Source of the DNA: Zasmidium citrigriseum
Taxonomy: Eukaryota; Ascomycota; Dothideomycetes; Mycosphaerellales; Mycosphaerellaceae
Assembly (NCBI GenBank): GCA_002786025.1
Contig: NHNW01000042.1
Coordinates: forward strand, 248,001 to 312,000
Reading direction: 5' to 3'
Length of the DNA stretch: 64,000 nt
The position numbers were made by a program, and so were the translations under genes. The notes below the pieces were generated by a model that was not told the DNA's origin, did no database searches, and saw only the letters and a program-made list of their open reading frames with translations. Positions 33,607 through 44,449 of this stretch are shown here, one piece after another (position 1 is the stretch's first letter; the number at the start of each line of letters is the position of its first letter).

Positions 33607-36600
33607 ATGGAGCCTGACGCCAAGGCAGAGCAGCAACCAGAGGAGGGAGCCAGTGGCTTCTCCAACTACCTCGTAAGTCAATGCTGTTCAATGTGATGTT
33701 CAACCTCTAATTATCTCGCAGAGAGTCTTCAAGTATGCCGACCGTACATCCTGGATACTCAATGGCATCGCTTTCGTTGCTGCCGTTGGTGCTGGCGTTC
33801 CGCTCCCCTTGATGGATCTCGTCTTTGGCCAGTTCGTTACGGCATTTACCCAATTCAGCCAGGGCATATCTACTCGCGATGAGTATATGGACGAGGTCGT
33901 GAAGTACACGTTGTACTTCATCTACCTCTTTGTGGCCAAGTTCGTACTCGTCTACATCCACACGGTGTGCATCTCCATGGCAGCCATCCGAACGACCAAG
34001 GCACTACGCATCGACTTCATGACTTCACTCCTCCGACAAGAGATCGCATACTTTGACTCCAAGGAGGCCGGGTCGCCGTCAGTCACAGTCACCTCCACGA
34101 CCAATCTCATCAATCAAGGCATCTCGGAAAAGCTCTCCCTCACGGTCCAATGCATCTCGACTTTCGTGGCTGCTTTCGTCGTCGCCTTCGCAGTGCAATG
34201 GAAATTGACACTCATCACCATCGGCATCGTCCCTGCCATCATTATTGTCACCACCATCTGCGTGGGCATCGACTCGAAGAATGAGGTCAAGCTTCTGTCC
34301 ATCTATTCTCGCGCTGGGCTTCTGGCAGAGGAGGTCTTTTCCAGCATCGCGACCGTCCATTCGTTCTGGCTGCATCCAGAGATGACCAAGCGGTACGACC
34401 ACATGCTTGCTGATGCCGAGAAGGAAGGATTGAAGAAACGTCCAAACCTGGGCATCATGTACTCATTCGAATTCTTTGCTGTGTACGCGGGATACGGTTT
34501 GGCTTTTTGGCGTGGCGTTAGAATGTACGCAAGTGGAGAGGTTGCAACACCAGGAAAGGTCGTGACGTGAGTACGATTCTCGATCCGATCCGATGCACTG
34601 CTAACATATTTAGTGTCATCTTCGCCATCATCGTGGCGGCCACGACCCTCACCCAAATCGTCCCTCAGATTATTGTCATCTCAAAAGCCATCTCTGCCTC
34701 CAGCGACCTGTTTCGGACAATCGACCGACCCTCCAAGATCGACTCGCTCTCAACTCAAGGAAAGCGTCCGTCAAGCTGCAGTGGAAAGATCGAAGTCAAG
34801 AACATCCGCTTCGCATACCCGTCTCGACCAGATGATGAGATTCTCCGCGGGCTGGATCTCGATATTCCAGCTGGCAAGACCACTGCTCTGGTCGGAGCTT
34901 CTGGCTCCGGAAAGTCTACGATCATAGGCCTCCTAGAGCGTTGGTATGACCAATCGCACGGTGTTATCACTATCGACGATGTCGACATTCGAGAGCTCGA
35001 CATTCAATGGCTACGTCAAAACATTCGACTCGTACAGCAGGAACCTGTCCTTTTCAGCGGGACCGTCTTTGACAACGTCGCTCATGGACTCGTCGGTACA
35101 CAATACGAACACAGCTCTCATGAAGAGAAGATGAAGCTTGTCGAGCAAGCCTGCATGGATGCCTTTGCCGATCAATTCATCCAAAAGCTGCCTCAGGGCT
35201 ACTTCACGACCATTGGAGAGCGCGCTCGGATGCTCTCAGGTGGACAAAAGCAGCGTATAGCCATTGCAAGAAGCATCATCTCGAACCCACCGATTCTTCT
35301 CCTTGATGAAGCCACGAGCGCACTGGACCCCAAGGCCGAGTCCGTGGTGCAAAAGGCACTCACCAATGTCTCCGCTGATCGAACAACCATCACCATTGCA
35401 CACAAGCTGTCTACGATCCGAGACGCCGACAGTATTGCCGTTCTCTCCAAGGGTGCCGTGATCGAACAAGGATCTCATGGCCGCCTCCTCGCCCAGAAGG
35501 GCGCATACTGGCGACTAGTAAATGCGCAGAACCTCGGCGGATCCAAAGAATCTTCGGCCAGCGACAGCGGCGAAGAGTCTGACGAAGATGTCAAATTGGA
35601 GCACGACGTCTCCCTGACTCGCACGAAATCCGAGCGTGTCGTGATTGACCCAGACGAAGGCTCTGAGGATGGGAACGAAGAAAAAGAGAGCATGAAATAC
35701 GGACTGCTCAAATGTATTTGGTTGCTGCTGAAGAGCGAGAGAGATCTGTGGCCGCATTTCTTCATCACTGCGATTTGCTGTGTGCTCGGAGGTGAGTTGT
35801 GCTCGAACTTTTAACCTGACTCCACTGACAGGTTCGTGCAGGTGGAACATATCCAGCTCAAGCCGTTCTGTTCTCCCGGACTTTTGGCGTCTTTCAGATA
35901 CAAGACAGAGACCGCATGAGGGACCGCGGCGACTTCTGGGCTCTGATGTTCTTCATTGTGGCCATTGCGAACCTCGGCATCTACTTCATCGTTGGATGGG
36001 TCACAACCATCATCAGCCAGGTGAGTGAGATCCTCCCGACCATTAAGTAGAAGCATTGATTGACCATTAACGCAGAGACTCACCCACCGCTATCGCTTCC
36101 GACTGTTCAAGACAACCATCCATCAGAACATGGAGTTCTTCGACCAGGCTACTCACGCCAGTGGAGGCATGACTTCCAAGCTCTCTACTTGTGCGACGAA
36201 CATACAAGAGCTTATGGGCATGAACATCGGTCTGATTCTTATGAACGTCGTCAACATCACTGCGAGCTCTATCTTTGGCATCGTCGTTGGCTGGAAGCTG
36301 GGACTTGTTTGCGTATTTGGTGCCTTACCTCCCCTTGTCTTCTGTGGATACCTACGAATTCGACTTGAGACCGCACTGGACGACGCTACATCAACAAGAT
36401 TCGCCAGCAGTGCTTCAGTGGCCGCGGAAGCGATTTCGGCAATCCGAACGGTAGCATCCTTGACATTGGAGAGAACGATTCTTAGCACGTACGAAGGACG
36501 ACTTGCCAACGTAGCGACGAAGGCTACCAAGGCGCTGGTGTTCACCATGTTCTGGTACGCTCTCACTCAATCGATATCCTTCCTTGCCATGGCTCTGGGC

Positions 36601-37593
36601 TTCTGGTACGGCGGCAAGCTGGTGTCTACCGGAGAATACGACACTACACAGTTCTTCGCCGTCTTTATTGCGGTCATCTTCGGCGGTGAGGCAGCGGCTG
36701 CCTTCTTCTCGTACACCACCAGCATTACCAAGGCACAAGCTGGGGCAAACTACATGTTCTGGCTTCAGAACCGGGCTTCAAAGGAGGACATGGACCCTTC
36801 ATCGCCATCGTCCAACGAAAAAGATGGACACGGTCCAGCTGCTATTGGATACGATGACTTGACGTTTGCCTACCCGTCTCGTCCGAACATACCCATTCTC
36901 AAGGGTGTTGACGTGAAGATCCCACCGGGCAAGTTCGCTGCATTCGTTGGTCCATCGGGTTGCGGCAAGACGACAATGATCTCGCTGCTTTCTCGCTTCT
37001 ACGACCCAACTTCTGGCACTATCTCTCTCAACGATCAGTCAATCACAGACCTCACGCCTCGACAACATCGCCGGAGACTTGCTCTCGTATCTCAAGAACC
37101 GATTCTGTACCAAGGCAGCATCCGCGACAACGTCGCCCTTGGTATCGCGGAATCTCGCGAAGCCACAGAAGCCGAGATCGAGAAAGCGTGCGCACAGGCG
37201 AACATCCTGGACTTTGTGAAGTCGTTGCCAGAAGGTCTCAATACCTCCGTCGGCATGCGTGGTTCGCAACTTTCAGGAGGCCAGCGCCAGCGAGTCGCTA
37301 TCGCAAGAGCAATTATTCGCAATCCAAGCGTTCTTCTCCTCGATGAAGCCACGTCTGCGCTGGACACAGAAAGCGAGAAGATCGTGCAAGCGGCCTTGAT
37401 GGACGCCGCACAAGAAGGAAGCCGAACCACAGTCGCAGTTGCTCATCGTCTCAGCACTATTCGAGACGCTGACTTCATTTTCGTCTTCGAGGCCGGAAAG
37501 ATCGTCGAGGCGGGCAATCACAGCACTCTCCTACAGCAAAGAGGGAGATATTACCAGATGTGTCAGGGACAGGCCCTGGACCGGGCCGCATGA
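33607..37593 (+). CDS. ABCB-type (MDR/P-glycoprotein-like) full ABC transporter
   Basis: Five exons (33607-33672, 33722-34566, 34614-35791, 35842-36020, 36076-37593; introns 47-55 bp) give 1,261 aa. It is an ATP-driven exporter with layout TMD1-NBD1-TMD2-NBD2. NBD1: Walker A GASGSGKST from residue 398, Q-loop VQQEPVLF, signature LSGGQKQR, Walker B ILLLDEATSALD. NBD2: Walker A GPSGCGKTT from residue 1048, VSQEPILYQG, LSGGQRQR, VLLLDEATSALD. All catalytic residues look intact, including the H-loops (IAHKLST, VAHRLST). An acidic linker (SDSGEESDEDVKLE) joins the halves. The start ATGGAGCC sits in a good context (CACC before it). Transport of toxic small molecules or a metabolite is likely; the substrate is unknown. 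It is paired with the divergent regulator gene. Confidence 0.95.
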
Positions 37594-37820
37594 GTGAATG
37601 TGGACTGCAGAAGTGAGGCTCTCTGTTCTTTTGACTTTAGCGAGGCGCAGGCGGGTGAATAGACATAGAGGGACACGCAGGGATGTTTCAAATAATGCCA
37701 CTCAATCTTTGATTCACCAGCACGCAGAACCATCTCGACTTTCCTACCACAAAGCGCACAAAAACCCGCCAAGCCAATACACAACCAACATACACACCCA
37801 CACCTCGCATTTTCATACCC

Positions 37821-38612
37821 ATGCCCCGCCTCCTCCGCTCCAACGCCAACACCCCCATGTACTGCACAATTTGCCTCGAGTCCAAGCCCGGCGCGGCCTT
37901 CCCATCCGCCAACCCAACCGAAGCCTGCGACCACGTCATCAAAACCTGTACCTCGTGCCTCGACACCTGGATCCAGACGCAACTGGACAACAGCTACCAG
38001 CCCCACCTCACATGTCCGGAATGCGATGAACAGATTCTTGCGATAAGGGATTTGAAGGAGAGGCCGCTGACGCATCGGCGGTATTGTGAGAGGTATGCGA
38101 GGATTATGAGGGGGAGGACGCCCGGGTTGAGGTGGTGTTTTGAGGAGGGGTGTCGCAAGGGGCGGGTGCATGTTAATGCGAATAAGGAGACAGAGGGGGT
38201 GGAAGGGGAGAGGGAGAGGAAGGTGCGATTTGTTCAGGACGAGGATGAGGGAATGCCGCCGGTGGCGGGGATTCAGCTTTCTGACTCTGATTCTTCTTCA
38301 CCTTACATCGACATTGTTGATGATGAGACGGAGCCGGATATCTACACTTGTCATGGCATTGACTGTCCTGGTCAGGCGTGCGCTACGTGCGATCGGCCGT
38401 GGCATGGGCTCGAGACGTGTAGCGAGTTTGCGTGGCGGAATATGGGGCATTTGGTTGAGGATGCGCTGAGTCGGAAGGTCATTGAGTGGTTGAGGAGGGA
38501 GGGGAGGATTAAGGATTGCCCGAATTGCGCGTGTCCGATTGAGAGGGAGGGATCTGGGGTGCAGGTCTATTGCACGAGGTGTCTTTTCCGTTTTTGCTGG
38601 GATGAGGTCTGA
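37821..38612 (+). CDS. RBR-like (RING-IBR-RING) protein, catalytic cysteine absent
   Basis: 263 aa, single exon, ATG at 37821. RBR proteins are ubiquitin ligases that pass ubiquitin through a cysteine in the second RING. Seen: RING1 (C15, C18, then CDHVIKTCTSC and CPEC), an IBR-like segment (WCFEEGCRKG, then TCHGIDCPGQACATCDRPWHG), a disordered acidic insert, and RING2-like DCPNCACPIEREGSG followed by YCTRCLFRFCW. At the place where active RBR proteins have G-G-C-x-H this one reads G-S-G-V-Q, so the catalytic Cys is missing. The protein also stops right after F-C-W, before the final zinc ligands. It is either a non-catalytic relative or has a 3' exon I could not find. Coding composition turns G-rich after about 38040. 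Confidence 0.8.
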   Translation: MPRLLRSNANTPMYCTICLESKPGAAFPSANPTEACDHVIKTCTSCLDTWIQTQLDNSYQPHLTCPECDEQILAIRDLKERPLTHRRYCERYARIMRGRTPGLRWCFEEGCRKGRVHVNANKETEGVEGERERKVRFVQDEDEGMPPVAGIQLSDSDSSSPYIDIVDDETEPDIYTCHGIDCPGQACATCDRPWHGLETCSEFAWRNMGHLVEDALSRKVIEWLRREGRIKDCPNCACPIEREGSGVQVYCTRCLFRFCWDEV

Positions 38613-39038
38613 GGCAGGAGCTGTTGTGATCGAGAATAGCGTGGCGAATTTGTTGTCTGCTTTCAAGTCATCATCAGGCTACAAAGCTTCTTTAATGACA
38701 AGTAATGTTGATGATGAGTGTTGTGATATCGATGGAGTTCGTCAAGAGGTGAAGTTGGCCGGCGAGACTTCGCTTGGCACTGGCAAGGGTGGCATTGACG
38801 TCTCGATGCAGGGTCCACCGAGGCGCTGGGCACGAGACAGGTCGACAACAACTCCCAACGCACAATATACTCATTACACCCCTTTGAAACTCTTCCGAAA
38901 CCCGCAATACAATAAGAGCCACAAGGCTATTCCATTCCACCGAACGAGCATGAGATAGCGTCCAGATCGAACCGTGATCACCGCCCCCAATAACTATCCC
39001 TCCAACTCCTTGGAGATACCATCAACAATACCGCCAAG
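38613..39038. other. Intergenic region upstream of the ArfGAP gene
   Basis: About 425 bp. The first 350 bp remain open in one frame but have no similarity to any known domain. The ArfGAP promoter must lie here. Confidence 0.4.
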
Positions 39039-40257
39039 ATGAGCAAGATGTGGGAAGTCGATCCGGAGACCCGGAGTAAGCTGCTGGAGATTTCGAAGAC
39101 GAACGAGAACAACAAATGCGTGGATTGCGGTGCACCGAGTCCGCAATGGGTACTGCACCACGTCCTCCTATTACCCCTCGGCATGTACTGATCACACGAT
39201 ACAGGCCTCTCCCAAGTTCGGCATCTTCTTCTGCTTAGCATGCTCCGGAATCCACCGATCGCTAGGTGTACACATCTCCTTCGTACGCTCCGTCACCATG
39301 GACGCCTTCAAGACAGGAGAAGTCAAGCGCATGGAGCTGGGAGGAAACAAGCCCTGGAAAGAGTTCTTCAACGCACACAACAGTAACACACTCATCGGTC
39401 GAGACTTTGACAGTTGCACAATTTCAGAAAGATACGACAGCGATGCAGGTGAGGAGTGGAAAGAGAGGTTGACGGCTAAGGTAGAAGGGACAGAGTATGT
39501 GCCTGGCTCAAGCAAGCCTGCACCCAGGAAGCAGCCGGCTGCGAGTACTTCGACACCTTCTGGGTCTGGCAGGAATACACCCCTTTCGAACGTCAAGTCT
39601 CCACCGCAGCGGACGGCATCGCCTTCGCAGAAATCGCGGAACGAAGCTTACTTTGCGAAGATGGGCGAGGAGAATGCTTCTCGATCGGAGGATCTGCCGC
39701 CTTCACAAGGCGGTAAGTATGCGGGTTTCGGATCGTCACCAATGCCATCGAGCAACTCATCCGGCGGCTTCTCGAACGAATTCCAGCAAGATCCCATGGC
39801 AGCATTGACAAAAGGCTTCGGCTGGCTATCGAGCACTGTATCCAAACAAGCAGCGAACGTGAACAAGGCATACATTCAACCAGGCATGAAGAACCTTCAA
39901 GAGGGGGATTTGGCAGCACAGGCAAGAGCAGCGGGGATGCAATTTGGAAACTATGCACAACAAGGAGTCAAAGGATTGAACGATCAGTTCAACAAATTTG
40001 TGGACCCAGAGCATCAGCCAGGTCAAGCTGGACAGCGGAAAGAGCCTGAGAAGAAGGACTTCTGGGACAGCTTCGGACAGGACCCTGCTGGACCACCGAA
40101 GGAGAAGAAGGACTTCTGGGATGACTTTGCCGCAGCTGGGACTGTTGCACAACAGAAAGCGAAGCCTACTACACTCGGGACCAGTGCTATGAAGCCATCT
40201 GGAGGAGGCAGTGCGGCGGCGGCGAAGAAGGACGAGGATGGATGGGGTGATTGGTAG
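39039..40257 (+). CDS. gcs1: ADP-ribosylation factor GTPase-activating protein, Gcs1-like
   Basis: Two exons (39039-39149, 39205-40257; 55-bp intron) give 387 aa. ArfGAPs stimulate GTP hydrolysis on Arf1 at Golgi and endosome membranes. The zinc finger is complete only after splicing: C27, C30, C47, C50, with the motif WASPKFGIFFCLACSGIHRSLGVH; the arginine finger is Arg55. After the GAP domain (to about 125) comes a Ser/Pro-rich linker and an amphipathic region (FGWLSSTVSKQAANVNKAYIQPG) that resembles the lipid-packing segment of Gcs1/ArfGAP1. Two near-copies of KKDFWDSFGQD / KKDFWDDFAAAG near the C-terminus look like adaptor-binding WxxF/DFW motifs. Symbol is by family resemblance; Glo3-type is less likely because its ISS/GRM motif is absent. 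Confidence 0.92.
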
Positions 40258-40876
40258 AGGTTGTGGAGTTGAAAGACCAGCGCGGAGTCTGGCGTTGAAA
40301 ATACCATGTGTTGTAGGGAATGTTACGCGAAGCATGTGAATGATGGTGTTAAGTGAGGAAGACGGCAGTCACATGTTGCAGGTGGGTCGCTCTTGCTGCC
40401 TTGGATGGCGGAGCCAGGGATCAGGCAGTAAGGCTCGCCAACTTTGCGGATTACCACACCTCCTCATTCGAGCCTTTCACATTTGCGTTTCCACTCTCTC
40501 CAAAAACATCTCGTACCCTGCGTGCAACACCACGGATAGACCAACAGCAACACTGCAGAACAGGGGAGATCTTGGCGACGCACCTTCCTGACAAACGCGC
40601 GAGCGTCAACATTCACTCGCGGCCAGGGATCACCCCGGTCGCTCGCCACGCGCTAGCCGAAGCGCACCTCATCTTGAAATATTCGCCGCTGATTCAGCTT
40701 TGGCTTCTCTTCCGCCTCGTCCACGTTGTCGCCAACGCCGACACCTGCCATCTGCCACCTGCCACCTGCCGACAGCCGCCATCGCCGGATCTTGGACAGC
40801 AGGGTGGACAGCACTAACATCTGCAATCTCTAGATTTCTCACGCACCTTCCATCGATTGATCAGACTCTCGACGCC
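40258..40876. other. Intergenic region upstream of the RING-H2 gene
   Basis: About 620 bp. It contains a short cluster of repeated tcgcca/ccacctgcca-like units near 40742-40785. One frame is open from 40700 through the RING gene start, so a longer N-terminus beginning at 40700 cannot be excluded. Confidence 0.4.
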
Positions 40877-42414
40877 ATGGCTATCGCAGGTCTCACGGAG
40901 AGGCAGGCGCTCGCCGTGGCGCAAGTCAACGTCGGCGACTTGCTGCTCATCCAGAAGCCGTTTGACTACGACGAGGAATTCCCAGAGGAGAATGACGACT
41001 ATGAGGATGACGAGGAGGAGGGGGAGGGCGATGAGGGAGATGGCGACGATGATGAGGGTGGCGAGGGAGATGGCGAGGATGCCGATGAGAAAGACGACGA
41101 GATCGAGGCCGACTCCGAATTGGAGGACGATGCCGACGAGTCCAGCGACCAGCAAGTCTCGACCGACGACACCAGCGAGAGCGAGGCCCCTGTCCCAGTG
41201 ACTCCTCGCGTCTATGTGGTATCGAGCGTCGAGAAAGACGATTCTGGCGCCATCATCGACATCGAGATCGTGCGCCTTCGTTACTCCAGCACCGTCTTCG
41301 ACGACCATACCTACTGCATCTACGGCAAGCGAGTCAAGCACCAGCATCCCACCACCTGCGGCGGCGGAGAGGGCGATGAGTGCCACGCCAGCAAGATCAC
41401 CGACATCCTCGCCTCGAACCTCGAGGTCCGAGCGAAGCCAAGTGGCGATCTCGTCCGCGACGCCGATCAGGACGTCTTCATTGCCAACCCACTCCGCAAA
41501 TGCATCACTGGCTGTTCCTCCGGCTTCCTGTCCCATACGTACGCTTTGCAGACTCTGTTCAAGGACTACGTCCCACCGACCACTACCCTCGGCGTGCCCA
41601 TCCCACAGAGCTTCCAGCTTCCAGTCTGTCCAGTCTGTACGGGTAGGAGCACATTCAAGGAGCAGCAGCGTCTCCAGGCGAGTTATCCCCATCAAAGACG
41701 GCCACTTATCTCCTTCAAACTGACACTTTCTAGGCCACTCTGATGATGACGAACCACGTTGATATGGGCCAAGTCGTCGAGTACATGGGCAAACTCAGTA
41801 AGTCTACAAGGCAGAAGCCATGCCGTTGCATGCCAAATTTACTGACCTTCCACCCTTTACTTCTAGACCGCCGCCGCCGCGAGCTCGACTACGCCTTCGA
41901 GCAGTTCGATGAGCGCGAGTGGGGTTTCGCAGAGTTCGACGACATGCTTTCTGACGAAGAGGGCGAGTACGACGATGAGGGAGGTCGCTGGCAGCAGTGG
42001 CAGGCAGCCATGGATCCCAACGCCGAAATCACGACTCGTCCAGCCAGCACCGAGACTATCGCCGCCCTGCCACGCAAGTCCTTCAAGGAGGTCAAGGGCG
42101 AGGAGGACGATGCCGTCGACTGCATGTTCTGCACGGAGACGCTCAAGGATGATACGGTGGTGATGGAGTTGCCCTGTGGCCATGCCTACTACCACGAGGA
42201 CTGCATCGAGCAGTGGCTCAAGCAGTTCAACAACTGCCCGACCTGCCGCGGTCAGGTTCCCGCAGTCGCCGAGGCCGACGGCGCCAACGAGGCTGCTGTC
42301 GATGGCACGGCTGAGGGTGAGACGGACGGTGCGAACGAGACTGCTGTCGACGGCACGGCTGAGCCTGAGTATGAGGCGGACGGAGACGCGGTGATGTCCG
42401 ACACTGACGCCTAG
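40877..42414 (+). CDS. RING-H2 zinc finger protein with acidic N-terminus
   Basis: Three exons (40877-41677, 41734-41797, 41867-42414) give 470 aa. The first intron reads GC..AG (gcgagt at 41678); no GT site keeps the frame. The start is the ATG in GCCATGG at 40877. Residues 30-120 are almost entirely Asp/Glu, giving a highly acidic tract. The middle (about 120-290) has CIYGKRVKH, HPTTCGGGEGDEC and a CPVC pair. The RING-H2 is CMFC-TETLKDDTVVMELPCGHAYYHEDC-IEQWLKQFNNCPTC, from residue 374. The C-terminus repeats AVDGTAE three times with intervening acidic residues. It is probably a ubiquitin ligase; the target is unknown. Converges on the C2H2 gene with 155 bp between stops. Confidence 0.85.
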
Positions 42415-42569
42415 TCGGCCGCACGCAAGCATGAGATTCTTCAGATTAGCGAAGGCGTTCTGGATTGGACAGCCTAGTAAGGGGGAACGGAAAATTCTCA
42501 GGCCTCGTAAATATGCGAATTGCTTCAAACCAGTGAAGACACTCTCTACCTCTTCTATGTTACAGCATC

Positions 42570-43802
42570 TCACACCAAACCCGCCCTTTGCAAGGGATTG
42601 GGCGACTCCAGCATCTCCAGTGGATGCTGCTTCTCGACATGCTTCTGCAAATCCGTCAAGCGTTTAAACCCATCTTTCCCCGTCCGCTTACACGACTTGA
42701 CCGGACAATCCGTCTTGCCCTCGCCGTGTACATTCGCCATATGTCCCCGATACTCCACCCGATTCACAAATCGAAACCCTGATTTCGCGTATTCACAGTC
42801 AGGGTAAGGACAGTGTCTGATCAGCTGTTTTTCAAACTCTTTCGGGTGCATTCTCTTCATGTGCTGATCGAGGGCGTCTAGTCGTTTGAAGGCGTCGCTG
42901 CCGCGGTACTCGTCGCAGTGTTTGCATTCGTACTCTTTGGGCGCTTTGTGGTAGTTCTTGTGGCGGAGGAGGAGGTCTTGTCGTTGGGTTGTATGGCTGC
43001 AGCCTGGCTCGTCGCAGCGGAATGCCCTGTGGTCTTGGGAGATGGCGTGGGCTTCTAGTTGGGTTGCTGTGGGTAGACTGATTCCGCACGTAGCGCAGCT
43101 GAAGGTTGTGGGTTTGTGTGAGATTCTCGATTTCGTGCTGGGCGTGGAGGCTGTTGTGGTAGATAACATTGAATCATGCCTGGTTGGACATTCGGGTGGT
43201 TCAAGAACCCATGGATCAGGGGAGATAGCATCTAACATGTAGACGTACGACTCTGGTCGCTGCTGTTCCAGGGAGAATTCAGGATAGCTTCCATCGAGAT
43301 GTAGGGACTCATGCCCACCAACGTGCTCCAGAATGCTTGACAGAGATGGTAGATCCGTCGTTCTTGTGGCGGAGAATTCATCAAAGTCCGTGTATGACGA
43401 GCCGGAAGTATCAATCGTAGTTTGGTCTTCGTCGTTGGTAAGATTCAGCAACGACGGCGTCTCGACCGTGCTCGAGAAGTAGTCGGTTGCTTTCTCGAGT
43501 TCAAGCGGGTCCCTAAGGCATTGCTCCAGTCTTGACGACTCTCGAGGAGAAGAAGACCGCTGTAGTCTGCAGATCTTGTTCGACGTGGAGCTGACTTCTC
43601 CGGACTTTCGCTTGCTTGAGGCGCTTGTTCGATGTATCATATTGCATGTCCGCCCAAGAACAGACACAGACAACTCTCTGTGCGCGATTTCAGCTTCAGA
43701 TGCTGGATTCGGACAGTCGTCCTGGTAGAGTATCGCGTCCAGAAAGGAAGCATCGAAAGTAGCATCGGCGGCAGTCCAAGTACCATTCAACGGGTTCGAC
43801 AT
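42570..43802 (-). CDS. C2H2 zinc finger protein
   Basis: 410 aa, single exon. The start is the ATG at 43802-43800 (MSNPLNGTWTAAD); the frame is open further upstream but without similarity. Residues 1-260 are disordered and Ser/Thr-rich. Zinc-finger-like units follow: CATCGISLPTATQLEAHAISQDH, CDEPGCSHTTQRQDLLLRHKNYH, CKHCDEYRGSDAFKRLDALDQHMKRMH (split below 20 residues per motif in practice: C..C at the start, H..H at the end), CPYPDCEYAKSG with a distal H-x4-H, and CPVKSCKRTG with a distal H-x4-H. The last units have long loops, typical of fungal C2H2 regulators that read DNA or partner proteins. No known regulator was recognised. It is probably nuclear. Confidence 0.85.
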   Translation of the reverse strand: MSNPLNGTWTAADATFDASFLDAILYQDDCPNPASEAEIAHRELSVSVLGRTCNMIHRTSASSKRKSGEVSSTSNKICRLQRSSSPRESSRLEQCLRDPLELEKATDYFSSTVETPSLLNLTNDEDQTTIDTSGSSYTDFDEFSATRTTDLPSLSSILEHVGGHESLHLDGSYPEFSLEQQRPESYVYMLDAISPDPWVLEPPECPTRHDSMLSTTTASTPSTKSRISHKPTTFSCATCGISLPTATQLEAHAISQDHRAFRCDEPGCSHTTQRQDLLLRHKNYHKAPKEYECKHCDEYRGSDAFKRLDALDQHMKRMHPKEFEKQLIRHCPYPDCEYAKSGFRFVNRVEYRGHMANVHGEGKTDCPVKSCKRTGKDGFKRLTDLQKHVEKQHPLEMLESPNPLQRAGLV

Positions 43803-44449
43803 TGCTGTGGTTCGACATTCAGGATTGGGCATGTGTCGTGAAACATCGGGTACTTTATCTGTCCCACGTACGTGGACAATTGCATCGCACTGCCGTTTCC
43901 GAGGGTGGCTGCAGTCATTCTTCGATCCACGTTCTCTCGAGAATGGAAGAAGACGTGTCATTATCGATCTGCTGCCCGGTGAGACGGTCGACTCTCCTCG
44001 AGATGGTGACATTGTGGTGGTAGTGGTCCAAGAGAAGTGGGAAGAGAAACCTCTGGCGAGGTCCCTCAGACGGCGCCAACGACATGATATAGCAGGCGGA
44101 TGGCTTGAACCTGAATCTTTGGTGCATGATTGACCGTGGCTAACAGAAGGAGTCTGTGATCCGAACCGCGTTAATCCTGGTGGAACCCCACACACCTTGC
44201 CAGGATTGGCCGACGAAGCCAAAGCTAGGGCCAATCTTGTTTGACCTCACGTCCTCCTTTCTTGCTCTCACTCCATCGACATTCAAGAAATATATCATCG
44301 TAGCGAATCACGACTTCTACTTGACGCTGAGATCGAACGCTACAGCCTTGCGAAAAGAATGGCGGCTGAAGCAACGACCTGACCTGAATGTCAGCTGGCC
44401 CAGAATACGGAAGGCTCTACGCGCGTTGGTGGCACCAAGATCGAGTGGT
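43803..44449. other. Upstream region of the C2H2 gene
   Basis: About 650 bp. Two CCAAT-type sites occur at 44200-44240 (an inverted ATTGG and a direct CCAAT). Open frames continue on both strands but none is convincing. Confidence 0.4.

Noticed and set aside
38590..38960. Continuation of the RBR gene into the following open frame
   Set aside because: The downstream frame has no Cys/His pattern of a RING2 end, and no convincing splice pair joins it.
40814..41695. 293-codon minus-strand open frame antisense to the RING-H2 gene
   Set aside because: It is a low-complexity Val/Leu/Ile mirror of the acidic Asp/Glu tract of the real gene.
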